From NCBI RefSeq assembly GCF_003290445.1, contig NZ_CP021781.1, positions 1,736,001-1,800,000 of the forward strand: a stretch of DNA of 64,000 nucleotides. Direction: 5' to 3'. Position numbers and translations under genes: made by a program. Source of the stretch: Francisella adeliensis. Lineage in GTDB: Bacteria; Pseudomonadota; Gammaproteobacteria; Francisellales; Francisellaceae. Position 1 is the first letter of the stretch. Each line of letters begins with the position of its first letter. The notes beneath the pieces were generated by a model. That model ran no database searches. It saw only the letters and a list, made by a program, of their open reading frames with translations, and was not told the origin of the DNA. This document shows positions 19,256 to 28,554 of this stretch, one piece after another.

Positions 19256-20146
19256 ATGAAAATATCCCTTAAACAACTGCAGGTATTTGTAAATACTGCA
19301 AAAACAGAGTCTATAAGTACAGGTGCTGAGAGATGCTTCATCTCTCAAGCTGCCGCAAGCATGTCCATATCTCAACTAGAAAACCTATTAGGCTCTACTC
19401 TATTTGATAGAGTAGGTAAGCGCATTCGCTTAAATTCGAACGGTGAAAGCTTACTTGCCAAAGCAATACAGATACTAGACCAGGTAGAAGAGTTTGAAGC
19501 ATTTGCTCTAAATGATAATTCTTTATCAGGCAAATTAGTAATTGGTGCTAGCACTACAATAGCAAACTATCTTTTACCTAAATATATTGCAAAATTCAAA
19601 GAGTTATATCCTCAAGTTCGTATCAAACTAATTAGCAATAATACCCAAGAAATTATAAATGAAATAGAAAGACTGAACTGTGATGTCGCATTTGTTGAGG
19701 GTGAATGTCATAGTAATATGGTTTCTACCACTTTTTGGAGAGAAGATAACTTAAGAGTAATTGTTCGAGCAAACCACCCTTTAGCTAAAGAAACTGATAT
19801 TACTGTTACAAAACTACTTGAATACCCATGGGTAACAAGAGAGGTTGGTTCAGGAACACACCAACTACTAATAAAAGCTTTAGGAGAGCATATAAAAAGC
19901 CTTAAAAAGGCTATCACCCTAAACTACGATGGTGCAAAAAAACAATACATTTATAACAGTGATGCTGTTGCTTGTTTATCAGAACTATCAATTGCAGATT
20001 CTTGGAATGGCGACAACTTCTCAAAACTAAGAATCAAAACTAACGAATTAGACCTTAGCAGAAATTTTTATAAGCTACTACACAAAAATAAATATCATAC
20101 AAACCTAACTGAAACATTTTGTAAATTCGTTGAAAGCGACATATAA
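19256..20146 (+). CDS. LysR-family transcriptional regulator
   Basis: A 296-residue regulator. The N-terminal winged helix-turn-helix is in 'KQLQVFVNTAKTESIST' through 'SQAAASMSISQLENLLG', followed by the usual 'LFDRVGKRIRLNSNG' wing and a linker helix. The effector-binding domain begins about residue 90 ('GKLVIGASTTIANYLLP') in the CysB/CbbR-like layout. It is divergent from the flavoprotein gene, the classic LysR arrangement. The inducer cannot be read from sequence. Confidence 0.93.
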   Translation: MKISLKQLQVFVNTAKTESISTGAERCFISQAAASMSISQLENLLGSTLFDRVGKRIRLNSNGESLLAKAIQILDQVEEFEAFALNDNSLSGKLVIGASTTIANYLLPKYIAKFKELYPQVRIKLISNNTQEIINEIERLNCDVAFVEGECHSNMVSTTFWREDNLRVIVRANHPLAKETDITVTKLLEYPWVTREVGSGTHQLLIKALGEHIKSLKKAITLNYDGAKKQYIYNSDAVACLSELSIADSWNGDNFSKLRIKTNELDLSRNFYKLLHKNKYHTNLTETFCKFVESDI

Positions 20147-20148
20147 AC

Positions 20149-20176
20149 TTGTATTTCATCAAAATAGCCTTATATT
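20149..20176 (+). promoter_or_regulatory. Candidate promoter of lemA-htpX
   Basis: TTGTAT (20149-20154) and TATATT (20171-20176) are 16 bases apart, 31 bases before the lemA ATG. The -35 box overlaps the region just after the lysR stop codon. Confidence 0.45.
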
Positions 20177-20206
20177 AATAGTAGATAACAAAAAAGGAGA
20201 TCTAAA

Positions 20207-20782
20207 ATGTCTATCGGAATAATTTTACTTATCATTGTTGTAATTATTGGTGCATATATTGTTATGACATACAATAAATTAATATCAGAAATTGAAACAA
20301 CAAAAAATTCACAAAAGCAAATCGATGTGCAGCTAGATCGCAGATCTAAGGTTTTTGATTCACTTATCAATGTGGTAAAAAAATACATGGATTATGAGCA
20401 AACTACGCTTAAGCAAGTAGTTGAACTTCGTAGTCAAGCAAATCAAGCACAAGCTGATGGCGATGAGAAAACTAGAATTACAGCAGAAAATAAAATTTCT
20501 CAGTTTGCAAAAGGAATAAATGTTCAGTTTGAAAACTACCCTGAGCTTAAAGCTAATCAAAATGTAATTCAGCTTCAAGAAGAGATCACTTCTACAGAAA
20601 ATAAATTAGCATATGCAAAGCAAGCTTTTAATGACTCTATCGAAAGATACAATGCTCATAAGAAATCTTTTTTTGCAGGAATTGTTGTTAATATTTTCAA
20701 AAAATTAGATGAAAACTTTGTGTACTGGAATCTTTCAGAAGAGAAAATACAGCAACTTGAAGAATCAAGAGTGGAGCTATAA
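20207..20782 (+). CDS. lemA: LemA family membrane protein
   Basis: A 191-residue protein with an N-terminal membrane anchor (about residues 3-22, 'ILLIIVVIIGAYIV') and a helical-bundle body. The family block 'YNKLISEIETTKNSQKQID' leads into 'QLDRRSKVFDSLINVVKKY'. A strong AAGGAGA site lies seven bases before the ATG. LemA proteins are widespread and often paired with HtpX, as here; the biochemical role is not established. The gene ends three bases before htpX, so the two are one transcription unit. Confidence 0.92.
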   Translation: MSIGIILLIIVVIIGAYIVMTYNKLISEIETTKNSQKQIDVQLDRRSKVFDSLINVVKKYMDYEQTTLKQVVELRSQANQAQADGDEKTRITAENKISQFAKGINVQFENYPELKANQNVIQLQEEITSTENKLAYAKQAFNDSIERYNAHKKSFFAGIVVNIFKKLDENFVYWNLSEEKIQQLEESRVEL

Positions 20783-20785
20783 CAA

Positions 20786-21844
20786 ATGCAAGAAAATTTG
20801 CAATTTGGTTCGGCTAATTGGCGTGAGGTTGTTGCTAAAAACACCCGAAAAACTTATTTCGTAATTGCGACATTTTTGGTGGTTTTTTTCTTGTTAGGCA
20901 TCTTTGTTGATACTTTTTGGCGTTATAGTGAACTAGCTAATGCTTATTATCATACTTATGGGACACAGCTACCAATATCAAAGGTGTTTATTGCTCTAGC
21001 GACTTTTCAGATCCCTCCAGTTGCCACTATGATAATTTTCGCCATAGCTGTTATATGGGTTCTTATTACATTTTCATCTTACGATAAGATAATGCTTTCA
21101 GGTACCGAGTACCAAGAAATTTCACCAGATAACCAAGATCCTCTTGCGCGTAAAATATATAATGTTGTTGAAGAAATGAAGGTAGCTGCTGGTATGAGAT
21201 ATATGCCTAAAGTTTTTCTCATCGAAGCAAATTATATGAATGCTTTCGCATCAGGCTACTCTGAAAAATCTGCAATGGTAGCTATCACAAATAAGCTAGC
21301 TAATGCTTTGACTCGTGATGAGCTACAAGCTGTAATGGCTCATGAGCTAACACATATTCGCAATCAAGATATTAAGCTAAATCTATTTACAATGGTTTTA
21401 TCTAATATGATGCTGATAATCATGGATTTCTTGTTTTATTCAGCACTATTCTCCGGAAATAACAACAGTAGAGATAGTAAAAATAATAATGCTGCTGCAT
21501 TTTTTATCATAATAATGATATTACGTTATGTGTTGCAGATATTTACTATATTTATGATGTTATTTTTAAGTCGTACACGTGAGTATATGGCAGATGCTGG
21601 AGCTGTTGAACTAATGAGAACTAATGTCCCTATGGCAAATGCATTACTAAAGATATCTAACGATAGTAAATCTGCAGAGGCTCAGCATAGTTACAAACAT
21701 AATAAAAATGAAAACTTGCGTAGAGCTTCATATATTTTTGATCCATTAAGTGCTGGTATTAGTGGTGGTGATATGTCTGATTTATTTTCAACACATCCAT
21801 CTATTGAAAAAAGGCTTGCTTCTATGGGTGTTAAAAAGGACTAA
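20786..21844 (+). CDS. htpX: M48 family zinc metalloprotease HtpX
   Basis: A 352-residue inner-membrane protease. The zinc motif 'AHELTHIRNQD' (HExxH at about residues 186-190) is intact and 'SRTREYMADAGAV' supplies the third zinc ligand. Two membrane segments precede the catalytic domain (about 27-50 and 70-110) and two follow the HExxH. It is somewhat longer than E. coli HtpX (about 290) because of an extended N-terminal part. HtpX degrades damaged membrane proteins alongside FtsH. The partnership with LemA is supported by gene order. Confidence 0.93.
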   Translation: MQENLQFGSANWREVVAKNTRKTYFVIATFLVVFFLLGIFVDTFWRYSELANAYYHTYGTQLPISKVFIALATFQIPPVATMIIFAIAVIWVLITFSSYDKIMLSGTEYQEISPDNQDPLARKIYNVVEEMKVAAGMRYMPKVFLIEANYMNAFASGYSEKSAMVAITNKLANALTRDELQAVMAHELTHIRNQDIKLNLFTMVLSNMMLIIMDFLFYSALFSGNNNSRDSKNNNAAAFFIIIMILRYVLQIFTIFMMLFLSRTREYMADAGAVELMRTNVPMANALLKISNDSKSAEAQHSYKHNKNENLRRASYIFDPLSAGISGGDMSDLFSTHPSIEKRLASMGVKKD

Positions 21845-21938
21845 CAGCTATAATAAATGCCTTCACTTACTGCTCTTATTCTCTCGCATTTAATTAAATG
21901 AGCTCTATAGCCAAAGCCATAAGAATGATAGTGTTTTC

Positions 21939-22913
21939 TTATACATTATGACAAGCTGTATAAACATCTCCTTCAATAGCTCTTAGGCTTGGATGCTCTT
22001 TCTTACAAATATCTGTAGCTATCTTACATCTTGTGTGAAATGCACAACCCTTAGGAGGATTTAGTGGTGATGGTAGTTCTGCTTTTTCTAACTGAAACCT
22101 TCTTTGTTTTGCTAACTTTGGATCTGCAATTGGGATAGCATCTAAAAGAACCTTTGTATAAGGGTGTACTGGGTTTTTATAGATATTCTCCTTAGGAGAT
22201 ACTTCTACAAGACTACCTAGATACATCACAAACAACCTATCAGAAATGTGCTTCACAATACTCAAGTCATGAGCTACAAATAATATCGTAAGCTTAAAAT
22301 CTTTTTGCAACTCTTTAAGAAGGTTTACAACTTGAGCTTGTATAGATACATCTAATGCACTCACAGGCTCATCACAAACAAGCAGTTTTGGTTCACAAAT
22401 CAAAGCTCTTGCAATACCTATTCTTTGGCACTGTCCACCAGAAAACTCATGAGGGTAGCGATACATTTGCGACTCACTTAAACCAACTTTTTTCATGATA
22501 GAAAGCACTTTCTCATCTACTTCTTTTTTACTTAAATCTTTATTGAAATTAATCAATGGTTCAGCAATGATATTTCTAACAACCATTCGCGGATTAAGAC
22601 AAGCAAATGGGTCTTGGAAAATCATTTGAATATCTCTTCTGACGCTTAGCCATTGCTTATGTGACTTATACTTATGAAGTGGATGCTCACCTTTCCAGAT
22701 AACTTCTCCATTAGTGATATCATTAAGCCCAATCAATGCTCTTAGCAGTGATGACTTACCACAACCAGACTCTCCTACGATACCGATAATCTCACCCTCT
22801 TTCACATCAAAGCTTACATCATTTACAGCTGTAACCTTTTGAATGACTTTACCTGTGATAGTTTTCTTTATTGGAAACTCTACAGTTAGGTTTTTGACTT
22901 CTAAAACATTCAT
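21939..22913 (-). CDS. oppF: Oligopeptide ABC transporter ATPase OppF
   Basis: A 324-residue ATPase of the peptide importer. Walker A 'GESGCGKSSLLRAL', signature 'FSGGQCQRIGIARAL' and Walker B 'LLVCDEPVSALD' are intact. The C-terminal oligopeptide/dipeptide extension is present, with Cys residues in 'GCAFHTRCKIATDICKKEHP', a motif that can bind an iron-sulfur cluster in related DppD/OppD proteins. It is the last gene of oppABCDF and abuts oppD without a gap. Confidence 0.95.
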   Translation of the reverse strand: MNVLEVKNLTVEFPIKKTITGKVIQKVTAVNDVSFDVKEGEIIGIVGESGCGKSSLLRALIGLNDITNGEVIWKGEHPLHKYKSHKQWLSVRRDIQMIFQDPFACLNPRMVVRNIIAEPLINFNKDLSKKEVDEKVLSIMKKVGLSESQMYRYPHEFSGGQCQRIGIARALICEPKLLVCDEPVSALDVSIQAQVVNLLKELQKDFKLTILFVAHDLSIVKHISDRLFVMYLGSLVEVSPKENIYKNPVHPYTKVLLDAIPIADPKLAKQRRFQLEKAELPSPLNPPKGCAFHTRCKIATDICKKEHPSLRAIEGDVYTACHNV

Positions 22914-23888
22914 CTATCTATACTCCTTAACAAGGTGACAAGCTGTACGCTGATCTCCCATCGAAATCAAAGCAGGATTAACATCTCTACATATACCTTT
23001 TGCATAATCACATCTTGTAACAAAAGGACAACCTTTTGGCATATTGTGAATATTTGGTGTTTCCCCAGGTATAGTCTGTAAAACCTCCACTTCCTTAGTG
23101 ATACTTGGCATAGTATTTAGTAGACCCTTTGTGTAGGGGTGCTGCGCTTTTGTAAATATATTATCTACCGTACCTTGCTCCATAACATTACCACAATACA
23201 TAACCATCACATCATGACAAATCTCCGCTACCACACCTAAATCATGTGTGATAAACAGCATCGACATGTGAAATTCTTTCTGTAAGTCTGCCAATAATTG
23301 TATAATCTGACCCTGTACTGTTACATCAAGAGCCGTAGTAGGCTCATCAGCAATCAATATCTCAGGATTGCACAGTAAAGCCATAGCTATCACAACTCTT
23401 TGACGCATACCACCGGAAAACTCATGCGGATATAAGTTGAGCCTATTCTTTGCATCAGGTATTTGCACTGCATCTAGCATCTGCAATACCTTTTGAGTAG
23501 CGTCTTTTCGAGACATTCCTTTATGAATTGTCAAAGGCTCTAATAACTGCTTGCGAATATTCATGTATGGATTCAAAGAAGTCATTGGGTCTTGAAATAT
23601 CATTGAAATCTTATCGCCACGAATTTTGTTCAAATTCTTAACTGGCATATTGATAAGGTTTTGACCATGAAATAGTGCCTCACCAGATGCAACAGCATTA
23701 CCAGCAAGTAAACTCATAAGTGATAATACCGTTTGGCTTTTACCAGATCCTGACTCGCCAACTATACCTAGGGTATGACCTTTTTTAAGATCAAAACTAA
23801 TATCCCTAACAGCGGAAAATACGCCATCATCAGTTTTGAAACCGACATTTAAATCTTTAATTTGAAGTGCTAAACCTTCCATTATCAT
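22914..23888 (-). CDS. oppD: Oligopeptide ABC transporter ATPase OppD
   Basis: A 324-residue ATPase paired with OppF. Walker A 'GESGSGKSQTVLSLM', signature 'FSGGMRQRVVIAMAL' and Walker B 'ILIADEPTTALD' are intact, and the C-terminal 'GCPFVTRCDYAKGICRD' Cys-rich extension is present. Two closely spaced ATGs (23888 and 23882) could start it; the first directly follows the oppC stop codon, which suggests coupling. It energises peptide uptake through OppBC. Confidence 0.95.
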   Translation of the reverse strand: MIMEGLALQIKDLNVGFKTDDGVFSAVRDISFDLKKGHTLGIVGESGSGKSQTVLSLMSLLAGNAVASGEALFHGQNLINMPVKNLNKIRGDKISMIFQDPMTSLNPYMNIRKQLLEPLTIHKGMSRKDATQKVLQMLDAVQIPDAKNRLNLYPHEFSGGMRQRVVIAMALLCNPEILIADEPTTALDVTVQGQIIQLLADLQKEFHMSMLFITHDLGVVAEICHDVMVMYCGNVMEQGTVDNIFTKAQHPYTKGLLNTMPSITKEVEVLQTIPGETPNIHNMPKGCPFVTRCDYAKGICRDVNPALISMGDQRTACHLVKEYR

Positions 23889-24749
23889 CTACCTCTTACT
23901 CTTTGGATCTAGTGCTTCTCTCATTGCATTACCAACAAAGTTTAGAGCCAATAAGGTTACAGTTAAAAATGCCGCTGGATATACTAATAACCACCAGTAG
24001 CCTAAAGTTATATATGATGCACCATCACTTATCATTTCACCCCAGTCTGTCATTGGTGGCTGCACCCCAAGACCTAAGAAACTCAAAAATGCTGATAGCA
24101 TAAGTACTGTAGGAATTGTAAGAGTTATATATACGATGATAATACCGATAAGGTTTCTGATGATGTGCTTAGTCACAATTTTACGGTTTGTAAGACCTGC
24201 AACCTTAGCAGCTTCAACAAATTCTTTATGCCTAAGTGCTATAGTTTGCCCACGTACAACCCTAGCTACATCAAGCCAAGATACTACACCGATTGCCACA
24301 AATACTAGTATGAAATTTCTACCAAATAGAGTAACTAACAGTATTGCAAAAAACAAAAATGGTAAAGCATATAACGCATCTACAATCCTCATCATAATGC
24401 TATCTACCTTACCTCCTACAAATCCTGCAAAAGCTCCCCATAGTGTACCAATTACTACTGAAACAACTGTTGCTACTATAGCTACCTCAAAAGAAATCTG
24501 ACCACCTACAAGTACTCTTACAAAAACATCTCTGCCAATAGTATCTGTGCCAAAGAAATGCTGAAATGATGGTGCTTGAGTTGTACCATACAAATCTATA
24601 TGAGAAAAATAGTTATCTGGATACAACCACGGCACAACAAAACATGCAACCAAAATAAAAACTATCACAAATAGTGAAATCGTAGCAACTCTATCCTTTT
24701 TAAATCTTATAAAAGCATCTTGAAAAAGACTCTGTTTATTATTTGCCAT
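23889..24749 (-). CDS. oppC: Oligopeptide ABC transporter permease OppC
   Basis: A 286-residue inner-membrane permease with an N-terminal cytoplasmic tail, a first helix (about 22-45), then the BPD-transport domain. The coupling motif 'EFVEAAKVAGLTNRKIVTKHI' carries the EAA loop that contacts the ATPases. The periplasmic 'HFFGTDTIGRDVFVRVL' block is typical of OppC/DppC. The ATG overlaps the oppB stop by one base. Confidence 0.95.
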   Translation of the reverse strand: MANNKQSLFQDAFIRFKKDRVATISLFVIVFILVACFVVPWLYPDNYFSHIDLYGTTQAPSFQHFFGTDTIGRDVFVRVLVGGQISFEVAIVATVVSVVIGTLWGAFAGFVGGKVDSIMMRIVDALYALPFLFFAILLVTLFGRNFILVFVAIGVVSWLDVARVVRGQTIALRHKEFVEAAKVAGLTNRKIVTKHIIRNLIGIIIVYITLTIPTVLMLSAFLSFLGLGVQPPMTDWGEMISDGASYITLGYWWLLVYPAAFLTVTLLALNFVGNAMREALDPKSKR

Positions 24750-25685
24750 TATTTTATCCTCGCTTTAGGATCTATAAATCCATATAAAACATCTACAATC
24801 AAATTAAAAATCACAACTAAAATACTGTAAATAATAGTCAAAGCTAAAACGATAGCATAATCTCTGTTTGTCGCAGCATTTACCATTTGTGTACCCATAC
24901 CTGGTAATGCAAAAACTTTCTCAATAATAATAGTACCTGTCAAAATACCTGCTGCTGCTGGACCTAAGAATGAAATAGATGGCATCAATGATGGTTTGAT
25001 CGCGTGTACAAGCACAATTCTTTTTTTGGATAACCCTTTAGCATAAGCTGTACGAATAAATGGCGAGTTAAGTGTCTCAATGATGCTATTTCGTTGAATC
25101 TGAGCTAATATACAAATAAATGGTAAACTCAAAGCTACAACTGGCAAGATTAAATGACTAAAGTCCATACCCCACTGACCTGGTGGTAATAGATGAAATT
25201 CCACTGCAAATATAAGCACTAAAACTGGAGCTGTAATCACTGTAGGTATTGCAATAAATGTCACAGAAAAGATACTCACAACTCTATCTACAATACCATT
25301 CTGCTTAAGTCCTGCAATAGTCCCTAGTGCTAAGCCAAAGATAGTTGTTACAACTAAAACGATACTACCAAACGACAGACAACCAAAATCCACTATCTCC
25401 ATCTGTTGGGAAAATAAGGTCATTCACAGATGCACCGATATTTTTATACGACAGACCAAAATCAAAATGAAATATTAGATTTTTAAGATAATTCAAATAC
25501 TGCTGCCATAATGGTAAATCCATACCATACTGATGATGTAGCTTATCTAGTACTTGTTGGCTCATTGCTCGATCTGAAGAAAATGGGTCTCCCGGAGTTA
25601 AATGTACTAGTAAAAAGGTAATTGTAATCACAAAGAATACTGTTGGAATTGCTCCAAATATTCTTTTTAAAATAAATTTCATCAT
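24749..25685 (-). pseudogene. oppB: Oligopeptide permease OppB, frameshifted
   Basis: The coding content of OppB is split over two frames. The first 106 residues (25685 to 25365) carry the first helix and 'HLTPGDPFSSDRAMSQQVL', ending at a TAG after 'GFWLSVVW'. From about 25380 the rest continues in another frame as 'FGSIVLVVTTIF...', with the EAA loop near 'TAYAKGLSKKRIVLVHAI' and a normal end at 24749. The frame change equals one extra base or two missing bases around 25362-25375 (CTGTCGTTTGGTAG on the coding strand). Joined, the product would be about 311 residues, near the normal 306. A sequencing error or a strain-specific mutation both fit; if real, the importer lacks a full permease pair. 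All other opp genes look intact. Confidence 0.8.
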
Positions 25686-25690
25686 AATAA

Positions 25691-27367
25691 TTATACCTTA
25701 GACTGTGTTATCGAAAGTTGCTTAGCCCTAAATCTACCCATTACATTCCCTTTAGGTTTAAACCCTTTCACATAAGGTTGCACAAGCTGTATAGCTGGCT
25801 CAGTGAATAAAGGTACTATTGGATAGCCTGCCGTTTGCTTGATAATCAATTGTCGTTGCAACTCATAAAACTCTTCCTTTGAATTAGCAACTAGTGATTT
25901 TTTATATATTTTATCTGCTGCTTTATCACAGTAGTCACCTTTGTTGTTATCACTATGACAAGTATACATCTCAGTATAAGTATTTGGCTGATTAAAATCT
26001 GCAATCCAAGCCATTCTACCAACATCAAAATTACCGTTCTTTAGACTATCTAGATAAACTTTCCAGTCTTCATTAAATATATCAATCTTAACTAAATCAC
26101 CGAAGTCTTGCTGCCATGAGCCTTGTAAAACTTGAGCCATCAAACGATTAATATCAGAAGTGTTAAAGTTAACAGTAAATTCTAGTGGATGTTTTTTTGA
26201 ATACCCTGCTTCTTTAAGAAGCTCTCTTGCCTCTCTTATTCTTTGAGGTATTGGTTGGTTTATCCAATCGTAACCAGGAATATCTTTCGCTAAGTCTTTA
26301 TATCTATCACCAGCTACAGCTTCTGGTACAACTAAGTAAGATGGTACAACTAACCCCTTTTTAACCCCGTTCGCTATACCTTCTCTATCTATAACCATAC
26401 TTAAAGCTTTACGCACCCTTATATCTTGAAATTTAGGATCTCTCATATTAAATACAAAATAAGCTTGAGAAAGCATTGGAGCTGGCTGAAATTGATTATT
26501 TGTAAAATTCTCTTTGTACCAATCTGCTGTATTTGCAGGTAAACGACTATAAGTGATACTCTCTCCACCCGCTTTGTAGTTCTCTAAGTCACTAGAAACA
26601 TCTGCTATCATCAGGTATTTCACAGAATCAATACTTACATTTCCAGCATCCCAATAGTTAGGAGACTTTTCTGCTAAAGCGTAGCCATTATGAATCCATT
26701 TAGTTAGTTTATAAGCACCATTACTTATAATTGTACGAGGCTTAGCAGCCCAAGCATCCCCATATTTATCTATCGCTTTTTTATTAACAGGAAAAAAAGC
26801 ATAAATAGTAAGTGAATCTAAAAATGTTGGATTAGGTGCTGCAAGTGTAATTTGCAAAGTATACTTATCCAAAGCCTTTACACCTAATGTATCTGGAGAC
26901 TTTTCACCTGCTTGGATGGCTACTGCATTAACTATAGGATTAAAATACGAAGCATAAGCACGAGTTAGAGTAGCTGGAGTTACAGACCTTCTATATGAAT
27001 ACACATAATCTTCTGCAGTTACTGGATCACCATTTGTCCACTTAGCATTTTTTCTTAAATGAAATGTATAAGTCTTACCATCTTCTGATATATCCCAGCT
27101 AGATGCTCCTGTCGGTATAACCTCTGATTTTTGATTATAATCAACTAAACCTTCAAAGATATCTTCAATCACTCTGCTTGAACTATTATCCGAAGATTGT
27201 TGCGGATCTATCGAAGGCATATCGGTACCTATATTTACAACTAACTGATTGTTGTCTTTTGTAAGCTGTCCAGAGTATGCATCATCGCTACTATTTGAAT
27301 CATTAGAACAACCTGCTATTAGAATCAAACTAACAATAGATGTTAATATTAATGTTTTTTTGAACAT
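25691..27367 (-). CDS. oppA: Oligopeptide-binding lipoprotein OppA
   Basis: A 558-residue substrate-binding protein of family SBP_bac_5. The signal peptide ends in the lipobox 'LIAGC' with Cys20 as the lipidation site, followed by a Ser/Asn/Asp linker. Family blocks include 'PSIDPQQSSD', 'YTFHLRKNAKWTNGDPV' (the cluster-1 signature) and 'RVRKALSMVIDREGI'. It captures peptides in the periplasm for OppBCDF. It is the first gene of the operon and has its own candidate promoter upstream. Confidence 0.95.
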   Translation of the reverse strand: MFKKTLILTSIVSLILIAGCSNDSNSSDDAYSGQLTKDNNQLVVNIGTDMPSIDPQQSSDNSSSRVIEDIFEGLVDYNQKSEVIPTGASSWDISEDGKTYTFHLRKNAKWTNGDPVTAEDYVYSYRRSVTPATLTRAYASYFNPIVNAVAIQAGEKSPDTLGVKALDKYTLQITLAAPNPTFLDSLTIYAFFPVNKKAIDKYGDAWAAKPRTIISNGAYKLTKWIHNGYALAEKSPNYWDAGNVSIDSVKYLMIADVSSDLENYKAGGESITYSRLPANTADWYKENFTNNQFQPAPMLSQAYFVFNMRDPKFQDIRVRKALSMVIDREGIANGVKKGLVVPSYLVVPEAVAGDRYKDLAKDIPGYDWINQPIPQRIREARELLKEAGYSKKHPLEFTVNFNTSDINRLMAQVLQGSWQQDFGDLVKIDIFNEDWKVYLDSLKNGNFDVGRMAWIADFNQPNTYTEMYTCHSDNNKGDYCDKAADKIYKKSLVANSKEEFYELQRQLIIKQTAGYPIVPLFTEPAIQLVQPYVKGFKPKGNVMGRFRAKQLSITQSKV

Positions 27368-27413
27368 AATTATGAATAAATAAATATTGGTTCATTCCAA
27401 TTTAAACCATTGA

Positions 27414-27441
27414 TTTATAAAACTCAAATGCTTTATGCCAA
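27414..27441 (-). promoter_or_regulatory. Candidate promoter of oppABCDF
   Basis: On the minus strand TTGGCA and TATAAA are separated by 16 bases, with the -10 box 46 bases before the oppA ATG. Both boxes are good matches to the sigma-70 consensus. Confidence 0.55.
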
Positions 27442-27493
27442 TACTAATACAATTTAGTAAGATATTGAATTTGGAACTATATGTAAAAGTTAT

Positions 27494-28510
27494 TTATTTT
27501 TTAGCTTTAGATGAACTAGTATTTTGATTGTTCAACTCTAACTCTAGTTTTATTCTAGCCTTATCTGGAGTCATAAAATATGAGGGGATAGTGCCTAGCT
27601 TGTCGTCAAGATTATTATAGTTATATGTATTTTCTCCAGATGGAACTCTACTTGATCTTATTACAACTACACCTTTTTTAGTTAGCTTAGAGATCACACT
27701 CCACACATCAGAAGGTATATTACCATCTCCTAAACCAGCTACTACCAATCCTTTTAGACCCTTATCTTCAAGTAGATAATCTAATGAATCAGAAGGCATC
27801 CCTTCCCATGTAGAAGCTATAACCACTTTAGGAACAGATTCACCAGGGATCTTATAGTACTTCTCTGGGTGATATGTAAAAAACTCAACTTTACCATCAG
27901 TAACTGTACCTAATCTACCTTGCTTAAAAGCATCTACATTTGTGGTGTTCATCTTCTGTACATATTTAGCCGAATAAATATTATCATTCATAACAACCAT
28001 TACATGTTTATGACCACTTAAGCCCACCGAAATTGCATCATAAAGGTTCATTGCACCATCAGAAGAAAGCTGATCTGAGCTTCTCATACTACCAACAATA
28101 ACTATTGGTTTTTTAGGCTGTATAGTAAGAAACAAGAAATAGGCTGTTTCTTGCATAGTATCTGTTCCGTGAGTAATAACTATGGCTCTTATGTTTTTAT
28201 CATCATTATACTTCTTAACTACTAATGCTAGATCTCTAATGTCTTTATAAGTAATATTTCCAGAATCCTTATTAAAAACTTGTTCTGCCTTAAATTTCAC
28301 ACCTGTAAATTTTGAAGTGATTGGTTTTATCAAATCCAATACCGATACTTTGCCAGCAGTATAAATACTACTAGTATTTGACCCACTATCTGAAACAGCT
28401 GAGATTGTGCCTCCAGTACCTAGAACAATAACTTCAGGCTTATTAGCAAACGCTGTAGCAAGACCTATAGTTAAGACTACTATCATTAGTAAACTTTTAA
28501 TCATATTCAT
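27494..28510 (-). CDS. ansB: Periplasmic (type II) L-asparaginase
   Basis: A 338-residue exported asparaginase/glutaminase. A signal peptide of about 22 residues ('TIGLATAFA') precedes the first catalytic-Thr block 'LGTGGTISA' (about 30-38). The second catalytic block 'VITHGTDTMQETA' (about 108-120) and 'MRSSDQLSSDGAMNLYDA' follow. The enzyme hydrolyses asparagine, and often glutamine, to the acid and ammonia. Two Met codons (28510 and 28504) could start it. It lies between oppA and uvrD on the same strand, so it may contribute to amino acid supply together with Opp (inference). Confidence 0.93.
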   Translation of the reverse strand: MNMIKSLLMIVVLTIGLATAFANKPEVIVLGTGGTISAVSDSGSNTSSIYTAGKVSVLDLIKPITSKFTGVKFKAEQVFNKDSGNITYKDIRDLALVVKKYNDDKNIRAIVITHGTDTMQETAYFLFLTIQPKKPIVIVGSMRSSDQLSSDGAMNLYDAISVGLSGHKHVMVVMNDNIYSAKYVQKMNTTNVDAFKQGRLGTVTDGKVEFFTYHPEKYYKIPGESVPKVVIASTWEGMPSDSLDYLLEDKGLKGLVVAGLGDGNIPSDVWSVISKLTKKGVVVIRSSRVPSGENTYNYNNLDDKLGTIPSYFMTPDKARIKLELELNNQNTSSSKAKK

Positions 28511-28554
28511 TATATCAATTCTCTTTTTTAAATTTTATTAAGTTTATTTTAAAG

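Noticed and set aside
21887-21900. Palindrome CATTTAATTAAATG between htpX and oppF as a bidirectional terminator
   Set aside because: The stem is almost all A/T and lacks a following T-run on either strand, so it is expected by chance in AT-rich DNA.
24749-25423. A separate short permease gene starting at 25423
   Set aside because: Its first 18 or so codons are out-of-frame oppB sequence; the remainder is the C-terminal part of OppB, so it is one broken gene rather than two genes.
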